NCBI GenBank assembly: GCA_036873755.1
Contig: JAVTVY010025193.1
Coordinates: 39,040 to 103,039, forward strand
DNA from: Hanleya hanleyi
Taxonomy: Eukaryota; Mollusca; Polyplacophora; Lepidopleurida; Hanleyidae
DNA: 64,000 nucleotides
Reading direction: 5' to 3'
Shown here: in pieces, positions 35,649 through 48,232 of the stretch
How the letters are laid out: every line of letters begins with the position of its first letter
How positions within the stretch are numbered: position 1 is the stretch's first letter
Notes under the pieces: generated by a model
The model's database searches: none
What the model saw: only the letters and a program-made list of their open reading frames with translations
Told to the model about the DNA's origin: nothing
Program-made: the position numbers and the translations under genes

Positions 35649-35914
35649 GTAAGAAAAGACATATTTTAGAATGCTATCATGTATTCAGTATTATATTCAA
35701 TAGTTCGAAACTATTGTTTTCCCTGGCTTCAACAATACTTTTTCTTTCAATTAAAACAAGGCAATGTGTCAAAGATAACAGAGATAAATGTGTAAAAGTG
35801 AAAAAAAGAAAATTAAATGGTTTTTTTCTTTTACCTCTCCGCCCGATTGGGCTCGGGGTATTGTTGTCACTCCGTCCGTTGTGCCGTCTGTCCATCCTCT
35901 TTTACTATAGTTCC

Positions 35915-36205
35915 GGCACTTCCGGTCACGTGACCTTTGGGGGAATGTATTCCTCCGCGGTGATGTGGCCTAGTGGTGATGCGGTCGCGGTAAAAAGCCT
36001 CCGCGGACAGAAAGTAGTTCCAAATACGCGGGTTTTCGTGAGAATCATCGGGAATCTTCGGCAATCTCCGGGACATGTTGGGAGAGCGGTCCCTAGTGGA
36101 CCTATTGGGTCGGATGAGGTGTCAAAGTGAAGCGATCAAGTCATGAGTGGGTGCATGTAAAATTAGGATTTTTTCCGAAATATAAAAAGCGGAACACGGA
36201 CATTA
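35915..36205 (+). repeat. GC-rich interspersed repeat, + orientation
   Basis: CTTCCGGTCACGTGACCTTT, GTGATGCGGTCGCGGTAAAA, GCCTCCGCGGACAGAAAGTA, GGCAATCTCCGGGACATGTT and AAAAAGCGGAACACGGAC occur in order. The complement of all these blocks is at 40380-40870. Confidence 0.8.
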
Positions 36206-36249
36206 CCTCTACACTAGGAGAAAAATCAACCAAGTATAGTCTACCATTT

Positions 36250-36520
36250 TAGGTTGGTTGGTTGTTTGAAGTTTAACGTCGCACCTAACCATTTGGTCAC
36301 ACGGCGACGATGCCCCAAACAAACACACCCTAACAAAACCCTAACGAAAGCTGACCAAAATTACAAAAAAAATTGAATTTCGAATTTTGAAAATTAGGCT
36401 CTACAGACACTGATCACAATGGATCCTCAGAGAGCCTAATCTGCTTGGTACTTTAATCTACCTCCTGTGCCAGACAAACGTGGTATGGTAAACCATGCTG
36501 CCCTAAGCTGGAGGGCGTCT
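36250..36520. repeat. Interspersed repeat GTTTGAAGTTTAACGTCGCA
   Basis: TTGGTTGTTTGAAGTTTAAC, GTCGCACCTAACC and GGTCACACGGCGACGATG match, inverted, 49640-49745 (GCCGTGTGACCGGTGAGGTT, AGGTGCGACGTAAAACTTTA). It appears in this window twice. Confidence 0.6.
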
Positions 36521-37032
36521 ACCATTTTAAACTCTTATTGACCTCATTATTTGTTCCCCCGGGTAAAATTTAAGCGGGGACTTGGTCACCTGACGGTCAT
36601 CTGATCGATGGCGAGGAAAACTACCTCCAACACAGAAGAGTTCCAATGGGGAGGTAGCTCTTGATGCACTTTTGTGATTTTTGGCAAATTTGCATATTAA
36701 ATCTATAGACAAACTGTATGGAAATAGACGTTTTGCCACCTAGGGGAGCCGTGCAAAATTCAATGTTCATGATCGCTTCATAATTCCACCACAATATTCT
36801 CCCAAGGAGTGTAGGTCTCATAACCATGTCACATTTTTTGATTTGGCGAAAGCCCCGGCGACCACCTTGCATCAAAACATTGTATTATTACTTGTTGGTC
36901 GATACTTAGAATAGGTATTATGCGAGACATGCCGAAAAAAATGACCGAAACAGAATTTTTATAATTATCTAAATTAGGCCTCCACACACCAATACAGAAC
37001 AGAACAACAATAGCAGGGCAGTGTCAGATTAA

Positions 37033-37611
37033 CCCTATCTGGCCTGGGCTTTTTGGGACCTGTCCAGCCCTGGGGGGGGGGGGCGAAATGGCCCCCCAAC
37101 TAATTATTTTTCTTACCCCTTGTGCTAGGGGGCTGAAACTTATTATACTATACCCTTGGGTCAAGCTCTACCAGAAAATGTAAAAAAGTCCAAGATGGTC
37201 GCTTTGATGACGTCACAGTGACGTCATTTTCAAAAATGGCATTTTTTGGTCGATTTTTCGGTCGAATTTTCCGATTTTTCTATTTTTGCAATTTCCACAC
37301 AAAAACTGCATGAAAAATTAGCAAATATTAATGTGATATGAAATAAAATAGTTTTTACCCACTTTTCATCGCGGAAAAGCATAAATTTTGAAGAAATATG
37401 ACAAAAACATCACTTTTCTGGTACCCACGTGGCCGCCATCTTGAATTTACCCATGATCCTCTGCTCAGGGGGTTATGGATATAGTTTCAAGATGACCGCA
37501 ATAAGATTAACTATAAAGTCACGGAGTTTCAGCTCTCTATTTTTTTTTGTTCTTGAGATAGTGCAGAAAGTTTGGTAGGGGGCCATAATGGCTCCCCCAG
37601 GCCTGGTAGGT
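37033..37611 (+). mobile_element. TTAA MITE, copy 3
   Basis: CCCTATCTGGCCTGGG follows TTAA (37029-37032). The right end CCCCCAGGCCTGGTAGG precedes TTTAAA, which holds TTAA at 37612-37615. It carries TGACGTCACAGTGACGTCA (37208-37226) and GCCGCCATCTTGAATTTACC (about 37431). Confidence 0.85.
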
Positions 37612-37974
37612 TTAAAGCGAAAGAGAGCATACAATTGAGTAGTCTCTGATTGCGTCCTTGCTGTGTGTATAATACAGGATATATATTGTATAACGCAGCA
37701 CAGATAAGGTATAATACTGGATATATAATGTATAATACATGACATATATTGAACAATACAGCACAGATATTGAATATTACCGGGCATATTGTATAATACA
37801 GCACATATATGGTATAGTACGGGGCATATATGGTACAATACAGAACGTATTTTATAATACATCACATATATGATATAATACAGGACACATATGGTACAAT
37901 ACTGGACAGGTATTGTATAATACAGCACGGATAAGTTATAATACTGGAAAGATATGGTATAATACAGGGCATTT

Positions 37975-38456
37975 ATTACCCCACGAGCAAATTTGTATTC
38001 AATATCTGGATTGTGATTGGTTAAAAGTTCGGGTCGTATAAACCCATACACCCCGAGTGATGTCTTGCTACTCGGGGTGTATAGAGAACAACTCACGTGC
38101 GACTGAAAACGACGCTCTCACTTCGAAAGTTCAGATGACCATATCTCAATATTTACGGAATAACTTTTGCTCAATCGTCAAAATTTAATGGAATAAAGTC
38201 ATACTGCATCATTTTCGCTGAAGTTTCCGACACATAACTCACCAAAAGGTGCCATTTGTTCCAAAAATATGTCCATTTCCGAACGAAAGAAGATCGAATG
38301 GATTGTGTGAGGCGCGCCTTTCCCACAGTGCCGTAGCAAAATGCGGACAGTTTCGTAACCGAAATAGCCGTTGGATTTGTCCGTTGTACCGTTGGTTATG
38401 AATGATAGACCTTTTTCAGTATTTTTACTATATGATAAAAAGGCTTGAGGGGTAAT
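37975..38456. mobile_element. MITE with ends TTACCCCACGAGC / CTTGAGGGGTAA, inside the 21-bp array
   Basis: ATTTATTACCCC at 37971-37982 and GGGGTAATAAAT at 38449-38460 are exact complements, with weaker inverted similarity inward. The duplicated target could be TA; it is ambiguous because the flanks are palindromic. A strong hairpin, ATACACCCCGAGT pairing with ACTCGGGGTGTAT, lies at about 38046-38083. Confidence 0.7.
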
Positions 38457-38604
38457 AAATTGGTTATTCATATAATATTGTATAATACAGGAAAAATATT
38501 GTATAATTCAGGACAGATATTGAATAATACAGGACAGTTATTGTATAATACAGGACATATATGATACAATACAGGACAGATATCGTATAATACAGCACAG
38601 ATAA

Positions 38605-39277
38605 GGGTGCACTCCACACTAGGGCCACGGTTTCGTACAAATGCCCCTCCCTAATTTCATAATAAGGAAGGTCGCCTGTTTTTGACAGCATGGTAATTCT
38701 TCTTCCCTTTCTACTATCTGATATCTATAGTATCACCCTGCTGGACATAACCATTTCTTCAAACTAGGATATAATATTTGCTTGCTGGTCTCAACTACGC
38801 GCCACTACGGAGTTAATCGTTTCCGGAATTGAATATCAGGCAGGCCAAAATCCTCACTTTTTCGGGAAACGAAAATGACGATTCCTTTATGGCGATAAAA
38901 TTTTACAAAAAACGAGTAGGTCGACCCCCTGTTTTTTTCGCAATTTTAAATTGTCCTTTGGTCGGGAAACACTTTAACATACAGAAAAAGAAAATCATTT
39001 CGTACGTTTTCTCTGGGTTGCGGGTAGAATTTGACACATTTTCATATATTTTAAGGAGTTTTTCAGAAAAGTTGAAGAAGGTTTAAGGAGGATTGCGCGT
39101 CTTTCATTTTCAATTTCAATAGCTCAATTGCCTCCTGGAATAATAGCATGAGTGTGCCCATTCGGAAAATATATACTTTTACAGGGGCTTTCTGAAAGAT
39201 TTCACATATATTTAAGGCCGAAGACCCGAACCCATGTCTATTTTTAACCGCACATCATTTAGGTGTGGAGTGCACCC
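38605..39277. mobile_element. 673-bp MITE, TIR GGGTGCACTCCACAC, TSD TAA (PIF/Harbinger-like)
   Basis: The left end GGGTGCACTCCACACTAG and the right end TAGGTGTGGAGTGCACCC are inverted. TAA flanks both sides directly. A three-base TWA target and GG-starting ends are what PIF/Harbinger elements show. The + ORF 38829-39086 has no domain I recognise. Confidence 0.8.
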
Positions 39278-39739
39278 TAAGGTTACAAGCGTCTAGTCCG
39301 TCATTCATAATCCAGCCGTCGTCCATTAGAGAATATCCGCGTCCATAATCCAAAGACCTATTCTGGACAGATATGGTATAATACAGGACAGATATTGTAT
39401 AATACAGAACGAATATTTCAAACACAGAACAGATATGGTATAATACAGCACATATATGGCATAAAGCGGGACAGATATGGTATAATAGAGGACAAATATT
39501 TTATAATACAGAACATATATGGTACAATACAAGATAGATATGGTATAATACAGCACTGATTTGGTATAATACACACAGATACTGTATAATACAGCACAGA
39601 TTTGGTATAAAACAGAACATATATTGTATAATATACGACATATATTGTACAAGCTTCAAAATAAGACCTCATACGACACCATCGGACCACCAGGGGTTCA
39701 CTTAGACTCCAAAACCTCCACCCAGAACTACTTACCCAC

Positions 39740-40170
39740 TACGCATGCGCGCAGTGACTTTTCCAAACAATTTCACCGCTTAGCTTTGGGACCCCCCATC
39801 GTGTTCTACGTGATGAGATGTGAAAAACAAGATCCCACAACGCAATGAACATGTGTGAGTTGCCCAGTATGGACCTATCCACTGTGCCAGTAGGCCTATG
39901 GGCCTATCCAGACCTCCGTGAACTTTTCGAAACATTTTCCCGCTTAGCTTCGGGACACCACCTATCGTGTTCTACGTGGTGAGACGTTTAAACAAGATCC
40001 CACAACCCATATCACAATGAATATGTGTGAATTGCCCAGTATGGACCTATCCAGTAGGTCTATGGCCCTATCCAGGCCTCAGTGAACTTTTCGAAAAATT
40101 TCACCGCTTGCCCCGAGACACTTCCCATCGTGTTTTGCGTGCTGAGATGAAGAAAACAAGACCCCACAAC
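39740..40170. repeat. Three degenerate ~160-170-bp tandem copies
   Basis: CACCGCTTAGC..GGGAC, CATCGTGTTCTACGTG, ACAAGATCCCACAAC and TTGCCCAGTATGGACCTATC recur at about 39770, 39940 and 40100. Confidence 0.75.
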
Positions 40171-40379
40171 CCATAGTAAAATCCGCAAAACAAATGACCA
40201 CCCCAATACCCTATACAGGCGTTTTCTCGCATAGATGCAAATGCGCGAATTCCGCTTTTTATATTTTCGGAACAAATCTTCACCCATGACTTGATAGGCA
40301 GGCTCCGATAAGCCGGGGACCAATATTAGCTCTTTTGGACATGGTTGTTAGGATTTTCCCCCTATTTTAGGGGTGAAGT

Positions 40380-40870
40380 CTGTGTTCCGCTTTTTATGTT
40401 TTCGGGACAAATCCTAATTTTACATGCACCCGCCCACGACTTGATGGCCCCGGAAGAGTGCTTCACTTTGACAATTCACTCGATGAAGAGTAGCCGGATG
40501 TAAGACTGATCCACAATACGACGCAATCCATACATTGCCGGACATTCTCCGTTTTCCCCTATTGTAGTGGTAGAGTCCGTGTTCCGCTATTTATATTTCT
40601 GGGACAAATCCTAATTTTATATGCACCCACCCATGATCGCCCTAGAGGAGCGCTTCACTTTGACACCTCACTTGACCCAATCGGTCCACTCTCGCCCCCA
40701 AAATGTCCCGGAGATTGCCGAAGATTCCCAATTATTCTCACGAAAACCCGCGAATTTGGGGCTGCTTTCTGTCCGCGGAGGCTTTTTCCCGCGACACCGC
40801 ATCACCGCCAGACTGCATCACCACGGAGTAATATATTCCCCAAAGGTCACGTGACCGGAACTGCTGGAAC
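40380..40870 (-). repeat. GC-rich interspersed repeat, inverted copy
   Basis: It is complementary in order to 35915-36205: GTGTTCCGCTATTTATATTT, TGTCCCGGAGATTGCCGAAG, CTGTCCGCGGAGGCTTTTTC, AAAGGTCACGTGACCGGAAC. An extra partial copy of its 3' part precedes it at 40380-40520. Confidence 0.8.
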
Positions 40871-42400
40871 TATACTGAACTTGACCTCTTGATCACGTGA
40901 TCGTCACGTGATCAAGTACACCCTTAAATTTTACCCGTTGGAACAAAAAAGTAGACCCGGTGGAACAAAAAAAGGCCGTGAATATAGCTTTTACATACTA
41001 CTGACGTGTCTTTTGTATGTTTCGTTGGTCAGGTTCTCGTCTGTCTGTCCGTCCACTTTTCTGTCCATTCGTATCATTTTTTAATTCCAACATTATCTAT
41101 TATGGGCCTTCTTGTGGTAAGTTTCTAAAATCTACTGGTGGTCAAATCATCTTAATAACTTCCCTCTATTCAGAAATGTTTTCCTTACATTTCTACTTAC
41201 AAAATATTCATGGAATATTTGTAAGTTTTTTCTCTCTTCTACAAAAATCTACATATTACATGCACCAAAACTTTTTCAGCGGAGTAGTGGACAAGGGGAG
41301 ATAACCACATAGAGCATTTAGCTGTAATTTCGTGGAAAATGTCTAAATCTGCAGTTTCAATCTTCACAACCTTTTCTGCTCGTGATTTATCATATATCAA
41401 TTACTGAGTTGGCTTTAGTTATGCTTCAGTCTTCATCAGAGAACATTTATAGATCTAAGTTTATATTAGGCCGATATTCTTGATAACACGCTAAATAGAG
41501 TCAATTTAATTCAACTTTATTGCGATCTCTGCACTGGTGGCATAGACCAAGGGGAGATAACTCCCAAAGAACACGACTAGAAACCATGGGAGACAACTCC
41601 CAAGCAACCTGTGGCGACAACTCAAACAACTAAATGGGAGAACACAAACATTGAAAGTGTGTAGGGTTAATGTTTATGTGCTATATCTTCTGAATAAATG
41701 TATGAAACCACTTTAAAGAGTATTAGGTGTCCATTGTATTACAACAACAATAAATTGTATTACAAGAAAATGTGTCCTCGCCACCCGATAAATAAAAGCT
41801 ATCTTATGAAAATGATGAGCAATATGAGAACAGTACAGCATTCGTTTTGGGATTTGCACAAAAGCCCCAGCGAACCGAAAAATCGCAGACAAAATGTCAT
41901 CCGACATTCAGTTTCAGGCTAGGACAATGACGCATATGTTTTTTTCCTTACAGTCAGGTGGATAACAGATGTCACTTTTTAAACAGACGTCATGATATGA
42001 CTGAAATAGTGTTGAAAGCGGCGTTAAATCATATTTACTCACTCACGCACTAGCAGTGGTATACTAGATTCCAGTTGTTTATCTGTCCGCCATACTTTTC
42101 AAAGGTCGCTTGTGATTGCGTGTCATCCACTTGTGCCTACATGTCATACCACCTGGTGGCAAAATTTAAATTTAGTTCCCGGCCAATACCTTGTCGGATT
42201 CTTGTCAAATTTGCCATGCCATGAATAGTGGTCCGAGTTTTGCATCCAAACTCTTACACTCATAAAACATCTTGGCCTGGACTGTTATGGGGCTGAGGGG
42301 TTGTAGCACCTGTGGTGCCTCATCCATCAACATCAGATGAGTTGTTTGAAATGATCTGTCATCACAGCTCCCGAACTAGTTTTACACTCGTTGGGACGAA
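40870..42400. other. Intronic sequence, little recognised
   Basis: Only short motifs are seen: GGGAGATAACTCCCAA and relatives at 41530-41620, the SINE-like tail at 41985-42050, and the inverted partner of the 14.58-kb repeat at 42325-42380. No exon is recognised. Confidence 0.5.
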
Positions 42401-42410
42401 CAGTCCCTAA

Positions 42411-42480
42411 TAAATCAAAAGAAAAGAACTAAAACAATAGTGTTGGTTCACACAGGTCTGTATTGCCAAATAAACTGGAA
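42411..42480 (+). repeat. Direct repeat, partner at 44625-44700
   Basis: AAAGAACTAAAACAAT then GGTCTGTATTGCCAAATAAA and GGAAGACAAT occur in both places, about 2.2 kb apart, bracketing the 435-bp repeats. They could be ends of one insertion or a duplication. Confidence 0.65.
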
Positions 42481-42709
42481 GACAATCATGTTCAATAAAT
42501 GAAACAATAACCCGTGCACAATGTGTACCGATTGTCTACAATACTGTGAATAAAGCATGCAATTCATAAAGAATTGGATTTTTTTTTTATTAATTCGACC
42601 ATATATCTTCAATATGACGAAAATAATAAATCGCCTTGCTTACAAAATGGGAATAGATAACCGTACTCAGAGATATGGAAGCATAAACTCATAGGTATGG
42701 AAATTAAAT

Positions 42710-44165
42710 AAATTGGAGCTGCAAGCAGCATCGAGCCGGGGACCAGGTCTACACAGTGCCTAGTATCCAGGCCTATGCCGGAATGTGACCGCCAATTGCC
42801 TTCACAAAATATCTTAGCAGTCTTGTAATCAGGTTCAAGAGAACAAACGCTTGCAATCACAAAATCACAAAATCACAAAATTCGTGTGTTCATATTCCAA
42901 CAACTTTGATTGATCGATGGTGGCCATCTTTTTTAACGGATGAAGTTTTTATCTCTAAGAATGAGAGAACTCAATCCATTGATCATGTGTACCAAGTTTC
43001 ACAACGATCGGAGCAGCGGTTTCAGAAGCGAAGATCGTTGAAGGTTTGGCGCTAAATCCAATATGGGCGCCAAACCATTCAGCCAATCGAAAATATTTAC
43101 TTTCAGTGCAATAGACCATAGACTTCCCGATATATCGCAGTGACCTAGAAATCCGTATCTAGCAGGGTTCAAGAGAATAAGCCGTTGCAAAATTGGCAAA
43201 GTTTTTCACAGAATTCAAGATGGCGGCCAAACCACGTGACGTAGCAGCAAAATTTTTGCATATTCGTGATCGCCATGTCCTATAACATATATTTCATAAC
43301 TTTTCCGGTCAAAATCCGTTACTTGAAAATTCGACCATTTTGATTGGTTGATGGCGACCATCTTTTTTAACCGATGAACTTTATGAGTCATAATGTGGGA
43401 GAACTCTGCCCATTGATCATGTGTACCAAGTTCCACAACGACCGAAGCAGCAGTTTCAGAAGAGAAGATCGTTGAAGGTTTGGCGCTAAATCCAATATGG
43501 CCGCCAAACTGTTCAGCCAATCGAAAATATGTGCTTTCAGTGCAACAGACCATGGCCTTCCCAATATATCGCAGTGACCTAAAAATCCGTATCTATCAGG
43601 GTTCAAGAGAATAAGCCGTTGCAAAATTGGCAAAGTTTTTCACAGAATTCAAGATGGCGGCCAAACCACGTGACCTAGGAGCAAAAATTTTGCATATTCG
43701 TGATCGCCATGTCCTATAACATATATTTCATAACTTTTCCGGTCAAAATCCGTTACTTGAAAATCCGACCATTTTGATTGGTCGATGACGGCCATCTTTT
43801 TTAACGGATGAACTTTATAAGTCATAATATGGGAGAACTCTTGTCCATTGATCATGTGTACCAAGTTTCATAGCGATCGGTTCAGCGGTTTCAGAGGAGA
43901 AGATCGTTGAAGGTTTTAAGCCTAATCCAACATGGCCGCCAAGGCATCTGACCAATCAGAATCAACTTAGTATATGCATTAGATCTCATCCCCCAGAATA
44001 TATCCTGTAAGTTTGGTCTTAATCCACTGCATCGTTCTTGAGATATCTGTGGTGCAAAATCACGTGGAATAATAATAATAAGAAGAATCCGAACCTGGTC
44101 CCCTAATAATCCGAACGATTTCAATAGGGGACCTAGGTCCTCCGGACCTGGTCCCCTAATAAATG
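42710..44165. repeat. 435-bp tandem repeats inside an element bounded by GGGGACCAGG / CCTGGTCCCC
   Basis: GGTGGCCATCTTTTTTAACG-type text falls at about 42922, 43356 and 43791, a spacing of 434-435 bp. Each unit has GAGAAGATCGTTGAAGGTTT, and the first two also have TTCAAGATGGCGGCCAAACC. The left edge has AGCCGGGGACCAGG and the right edge repeats GACCTGGTCCCCTAATAA after an AATAATAATAA stretch. All ORFs here are by-products. Confidence 0.85.
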
Positions 44166-44624
44166 ATAACTGCAGCCCTATGTAGATGAACAATGTCATC
44201 CAAGATTTCTCAGCTATACAGGCTAACAACATAAAGTTTTATAACGAGCGCTAAACATTGAAGCTTGTTCTTCAACTATGTAAACAACAATTCGAAACTG
44301 CAACAAGAACTGAAATATTTTACCAATCTTCAAGTTGCATTTTCTATCTGACAATAGTTGAACGTTTACTCAGAAACATGGAGCATTTCTATCATAATCG
44401 GAGTATGAGACTAGACGCGTACGTCTCGCAGATCACGTCCAAAACATAATTTGTTCATTCCACGTGTTCAAGCGTGCACTTTCAATGTTACGCCCGACTG
44501 GCACATAAAACATTAAACTACAATTATTCCTGACAGAACTTTACCGTTAATCGACTCACAACAATTTCCTTGACATGTTTACTACAAAATGTACGCAATG
44601 TCGGGGTCACTTACATGTACCTAA

Positions 44625-44700
44625 TAAAACAGGAGAAAAGAACTAAAACAATCGTGTTCACGCCGGTCTGTATTGCCAAATAAAACGGAAGACAATGTTT
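44625..44700 (+). repeat. Direct repeat, partner of 42411-42480
   Basis: The shared blocks are AAAGAACTAAAACAATCGTG and GGTCTGTATTGCCAAATAAA. Between here and 45298 I see no gene or known element. Confidence 0.65.
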
Positions 44701-45399
44701 CCGTGACGTCACAATCAAGACCTGACGGCTCAAGGGCAGCAACTCGGGATCTGGCATAGCGTGGATTACCTCCCATAAACCAGCATATACGCATAGTACA
44801 TACTTCTGAACAATAACATTTTCACACTAGTGATTCTAATTCCGATTAAGCCGGTGGCAAGGACCGTGTGGATACTTCATTGTCTCCACATGAAAAACTG
44901 CAATAAAAGCGCGGCCGAGATTCCACCGTATTCTCTGTTCTGAATATTAGGTGTCGAATACTTTCCTGTAGAGTCATATGGTCCTTTTTAGTGACCAGGC
45001 GTGAATTTTCCCCATCTCTTGTATATCTCTCCAATTTATACTGGATTCCGATACAAGTCGACCACACTGCGGTGGTCTAATGCAGGCTGGGTCATACCAA
45101 AGACTTCAAAAATGGAACTTGTTGCTTTCTAGCTTGCGCTCAACATTAACGGAATAGAGCAAGGACTGGTTCGCTCGGTGTCAGTATAATGTGACTGATT
45201 TTGGTTTCATGTCTGCCTACGGCATGATCTTTTAGTGGGACAGTACTATAAAATGGCAGCATTAGATCTGCGCTGTTACAAGTAGGTAGCCCTTCCCTGT
45301 CGTGATATAGCTGAAAAAATGTTGTCAGCAACGTTAAACCTTATTTACTGAGACACTCACTCCGACACAAGTCTGTCTGTCTGTGTGTCAGTGCATCCA

Positions 45400-45800
45400 T
45401 CCGTTCGTCTGTCTGATTCATATGAAATTTGTTTCCGGACAATAATTTGAGAACTGCTCATCGAATTCTTCTCAAATTTGGTATGCAAATGATGTCTCGC
45501 CTGGGTTTGCATTTTGACTACTTTCGCCTAGAGGTTGCACCAGCTGGCGGCAAAAAAAAAAAAAAAATTCTGAGCAATAACTTGAAACACTCACGTTCTC
45601 AAATTTGGTATGAATATACCATGACGCTGATTGCGTTTCGCCCACTTCCACTACAGATGGTGCCACCTGATGGCGAAATCTAAATCTTGTTTACGGACAA
45701 CTGCTAATCGCATTCTTCTCAAATTTGGTAGTCAGATACCATGAGATGTTGCTTGTGATTGCGTGTTGCCCACTTGCGCATCTGGTGCCTCATTTTATTT
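45400..45800. repeat. Three degenerate ~125-bp tandem copies
   Basis: GAATTCTTCTCAAATTTGGT, TATG.AAAT and GGTTGCACCAGCTGGCGGCA / GGTGCCACCTGATGGCGAAA recur at about 45460, 45590 and 45710. A related single copy is at 42140-42260. Confidence 0.7.
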
Positions 45801-46024
45801 TTGCTGCGAGCAATAAAAAGGGTTGACGCAGTGCTAAAAAACTGAAACTGTTTATCGCCAGTCATGGGGCAACCCTTACCCATTTGTCACTGCCACTGAG
45901 TTTGACAACCTTGATGATGAGTGTTTTTGGTTTTTGGTTTCTTGGTTATGCCTGCCTGAAAAGGCGTGGTGGCGAGAAAAAAACAGGTGCTGATTCAGAC
46001 TTCTATCGTGTGATCTGCTTCCAG

Positions 46025-46130
46025 ATTAAAGTCGGAGTTAAAAGACTACACGTGTTGGAAGGATCGATGTAACTTTCTGGAACAAGAAAACAGCCAAATA
46101 TCAAAAGAAAATGAACAGCTCAGCAATAAG
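46025..46130 (+). CDS. Exon 7 seen: coiled coil
   Basis: The acceptor is ATCTGCTTCCAG and the donor is AATAAG then GTAAGT. One base completes AGA with the previous exon, and then LKSELKDYTCWKDRCNFLEQ and ENSQISKENEQLSNK are read, ending on a codon border. The ORF that overlaps it in another frame (45884-46072) is a shadow. Confidence 0.85.
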
Positions 46131-46799
46131 GTAAGTTACAATAGACAACATTCACAAGATGTTTAAAATATCAGTTTTTGTTCTCTGCCATGAAGTAGAC
46201 GGGGAGATTGGGAAATATTACTTTCTGTTCATCCTTTCCTCCGTCCCACCCATGTTGTGAAAGCGATATCTGAGAACAATTCAACCGATCGACTTCAAAC
46301 TTGGAGAATCACTTCATATCAGCGAGACGGCGGTTGGTATAGATTTTCACCGAGCTGCTTCATCACAAGGCACCCCAACTGTATTGGGACAGGCTGATTT
46401 CCATAAAATAATGTGTAGCTTGGGATTTGGACATTATTCAGAGGTTTTAAATGAGCTCGAATTGTCTCAAATTTAGTTTTGACCATATGCCAAAACAACA
46501 AATTTACTTCTGGGTGGTTTGATATGTGATGATGATACATTTCTCAGATACAACAACTAATTTAAGCAGTCGTGCAACGGTACAGAATGGAATAAGTGAC
46601 CATAGCGACCATATGTGTTTTAAAGAAACAACTGCAAGAACAACAGAGTTTTTATCCAATATTATGAGTAAAGGGAAATATATCAAGTTAAATGCCCATC
46701 AAAGATATATTGATGCTGTGTATAATGCGGTACCTATACTAAATAGAAGTTATATTCACAGATATTAACATTTGTGGATTAATAAGGTTTTTACAGTGG

Positions 46800-48232
46800 A
46801 GTCATTTCTCCACTCCATTGATGGTCATTTCTGCATCTCATTACAATTCCTTCCTCCACTCCATATATATAGCCTTTTCTCCATCTCATTGATAGTCCTT
46901 CCTCCACTCCATATATAACCTTTTCTCCGTCTCATTGATAGTCCTTCCTCCACTCCATACATAACCTTTTCTCCATCTCATTGATAGTCCTTCCTCCACT
47001 CCATATATAACCTTTTCTCCATCTCATTGATAGTCCTTCCTCCACTCCATATATAACCTTTTCTCCGTCTCATTGATAGTCCTTCCTCCACTCCATATAT
47101 AACCTTTCCTCCATCTCATTGATAGTCCTTCCTCCACTCCATATATAACCTTTTCTCCATCTCATTGATAGTCCTTCCTCCACTCCATATATAACCTATT
47201 CTCCGTCTCATTGATAGTCCTTCATCCACTCCATATATAACATTTTCTCCATCTCATTGATAGTCCTTCCTCCACTCCATATATAACCTTTTCTCCGCCT
47301 CATTGATAGTCCTTCCTCCACTCCATAGATAACCTTTTCTCCATCTCATTGATAGTCTTTCCTCCACTCCATATATAACCTTTTCTCCATCTCATTGATA
47401 GTCCTTCCTCCACTCCATATATAACCTTTTCTCCGCCTCATTGATAGTCCTTCGTCCACTCCATATATAACCTTTTCTCCGCCTCATTGATAGTCCTTCC
47501 TCCACTCCATATATAACCTTTTCTCCATCTCATTGATAGTCCTTCCTCCACTCCATATATAACCTTTTCTCCGCCTCATTGATAGTCCTTCCTCCACTCC
47601 ATATATAACCTTTTCTCCGCCTCATTGATAGTCCTTCCTCCACTCCATATATAACCTTTTCTCCATCTCATTGATAGTCCTTCCTCCACTCCATATATAA
47701 CCTTTTCTCCGCCTCATTGATAGTCCTTCCTCCACTCCATATATAACCTATTCTCCGCCTCATTGATAGTCCTTCCTCCACTCCATATATAACCTTTTCT
47801 CCACCTCATTGATAGTCCTTCCTCCACTCCATATATAACCTATTCTTCGCCTCATTGATAGTCCTTCCTCCACTCCATATATAACCTTTTCTCCATCTCA
47901 TTGATAGTCCTTCCTCCACTCCATATATAACCTTTTCTCCATCTCATTGATAGTCCTTCCTCCACTCCATATATAACCTTTTCTCCACCTCATTGATAGT
48001 CCTTCCTCCACTCCATATATAACCTTTTCTCCATCTCATTGATAGTCCTTCCTCCACTCCATATATAACCTGTTCTCCATCTCATTGATAGTCCTTCCTC
48101 CACTCCATATATAACCTTTTCTCCATCTCATTGATAGTCCTTCCTCCACTCCATATATAACCTTTTCTCCATCTCATCGATAGTCCTTCCTCCACTCCAT
48201 ATATAACCTTTTCTCCGCCTCATTGATAGTCC
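46800..48232. repeat. 46-bp minisatellite, about 31 copies
   Basis: Units read CTCATTGATAGTCCTTCCTC then CACTCCATATATAACCTTTT and CTCC plus ATCT or GCCT. Variants at the A/G position before TCT/CCT are interspersed through the array. 46 is not a multiple of three and each unit has TAG, so it cannot be coding. The first two to three units are the most diverged, and the array stops abruptly at GATAGTCCCGTTCGGG. Confidence 0.95.

Larger units (their letters stand above)
37665..39655. repeat. 21-bp minisatellite in three blocks, split by two MITEs
   Basis: Units such as GACAGATATGGTATAATACAG recur at 37665-37970, 38470-38604 and 39361-39655. Because 21 is a multiple of three, the minus strand stays open (heptapeptides like YNICPVL and CIIPYLS). 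The resulting ORFs of 75-207 codons are by-products and not genes. Confidence 0.9.

Noticed and set aside
37473..38096. 207-codon minus ORF rich in YNICAVLYN heptads
   Set aside because: It is the 21-bp minisatellite read in frame and runs through a MITE edge.
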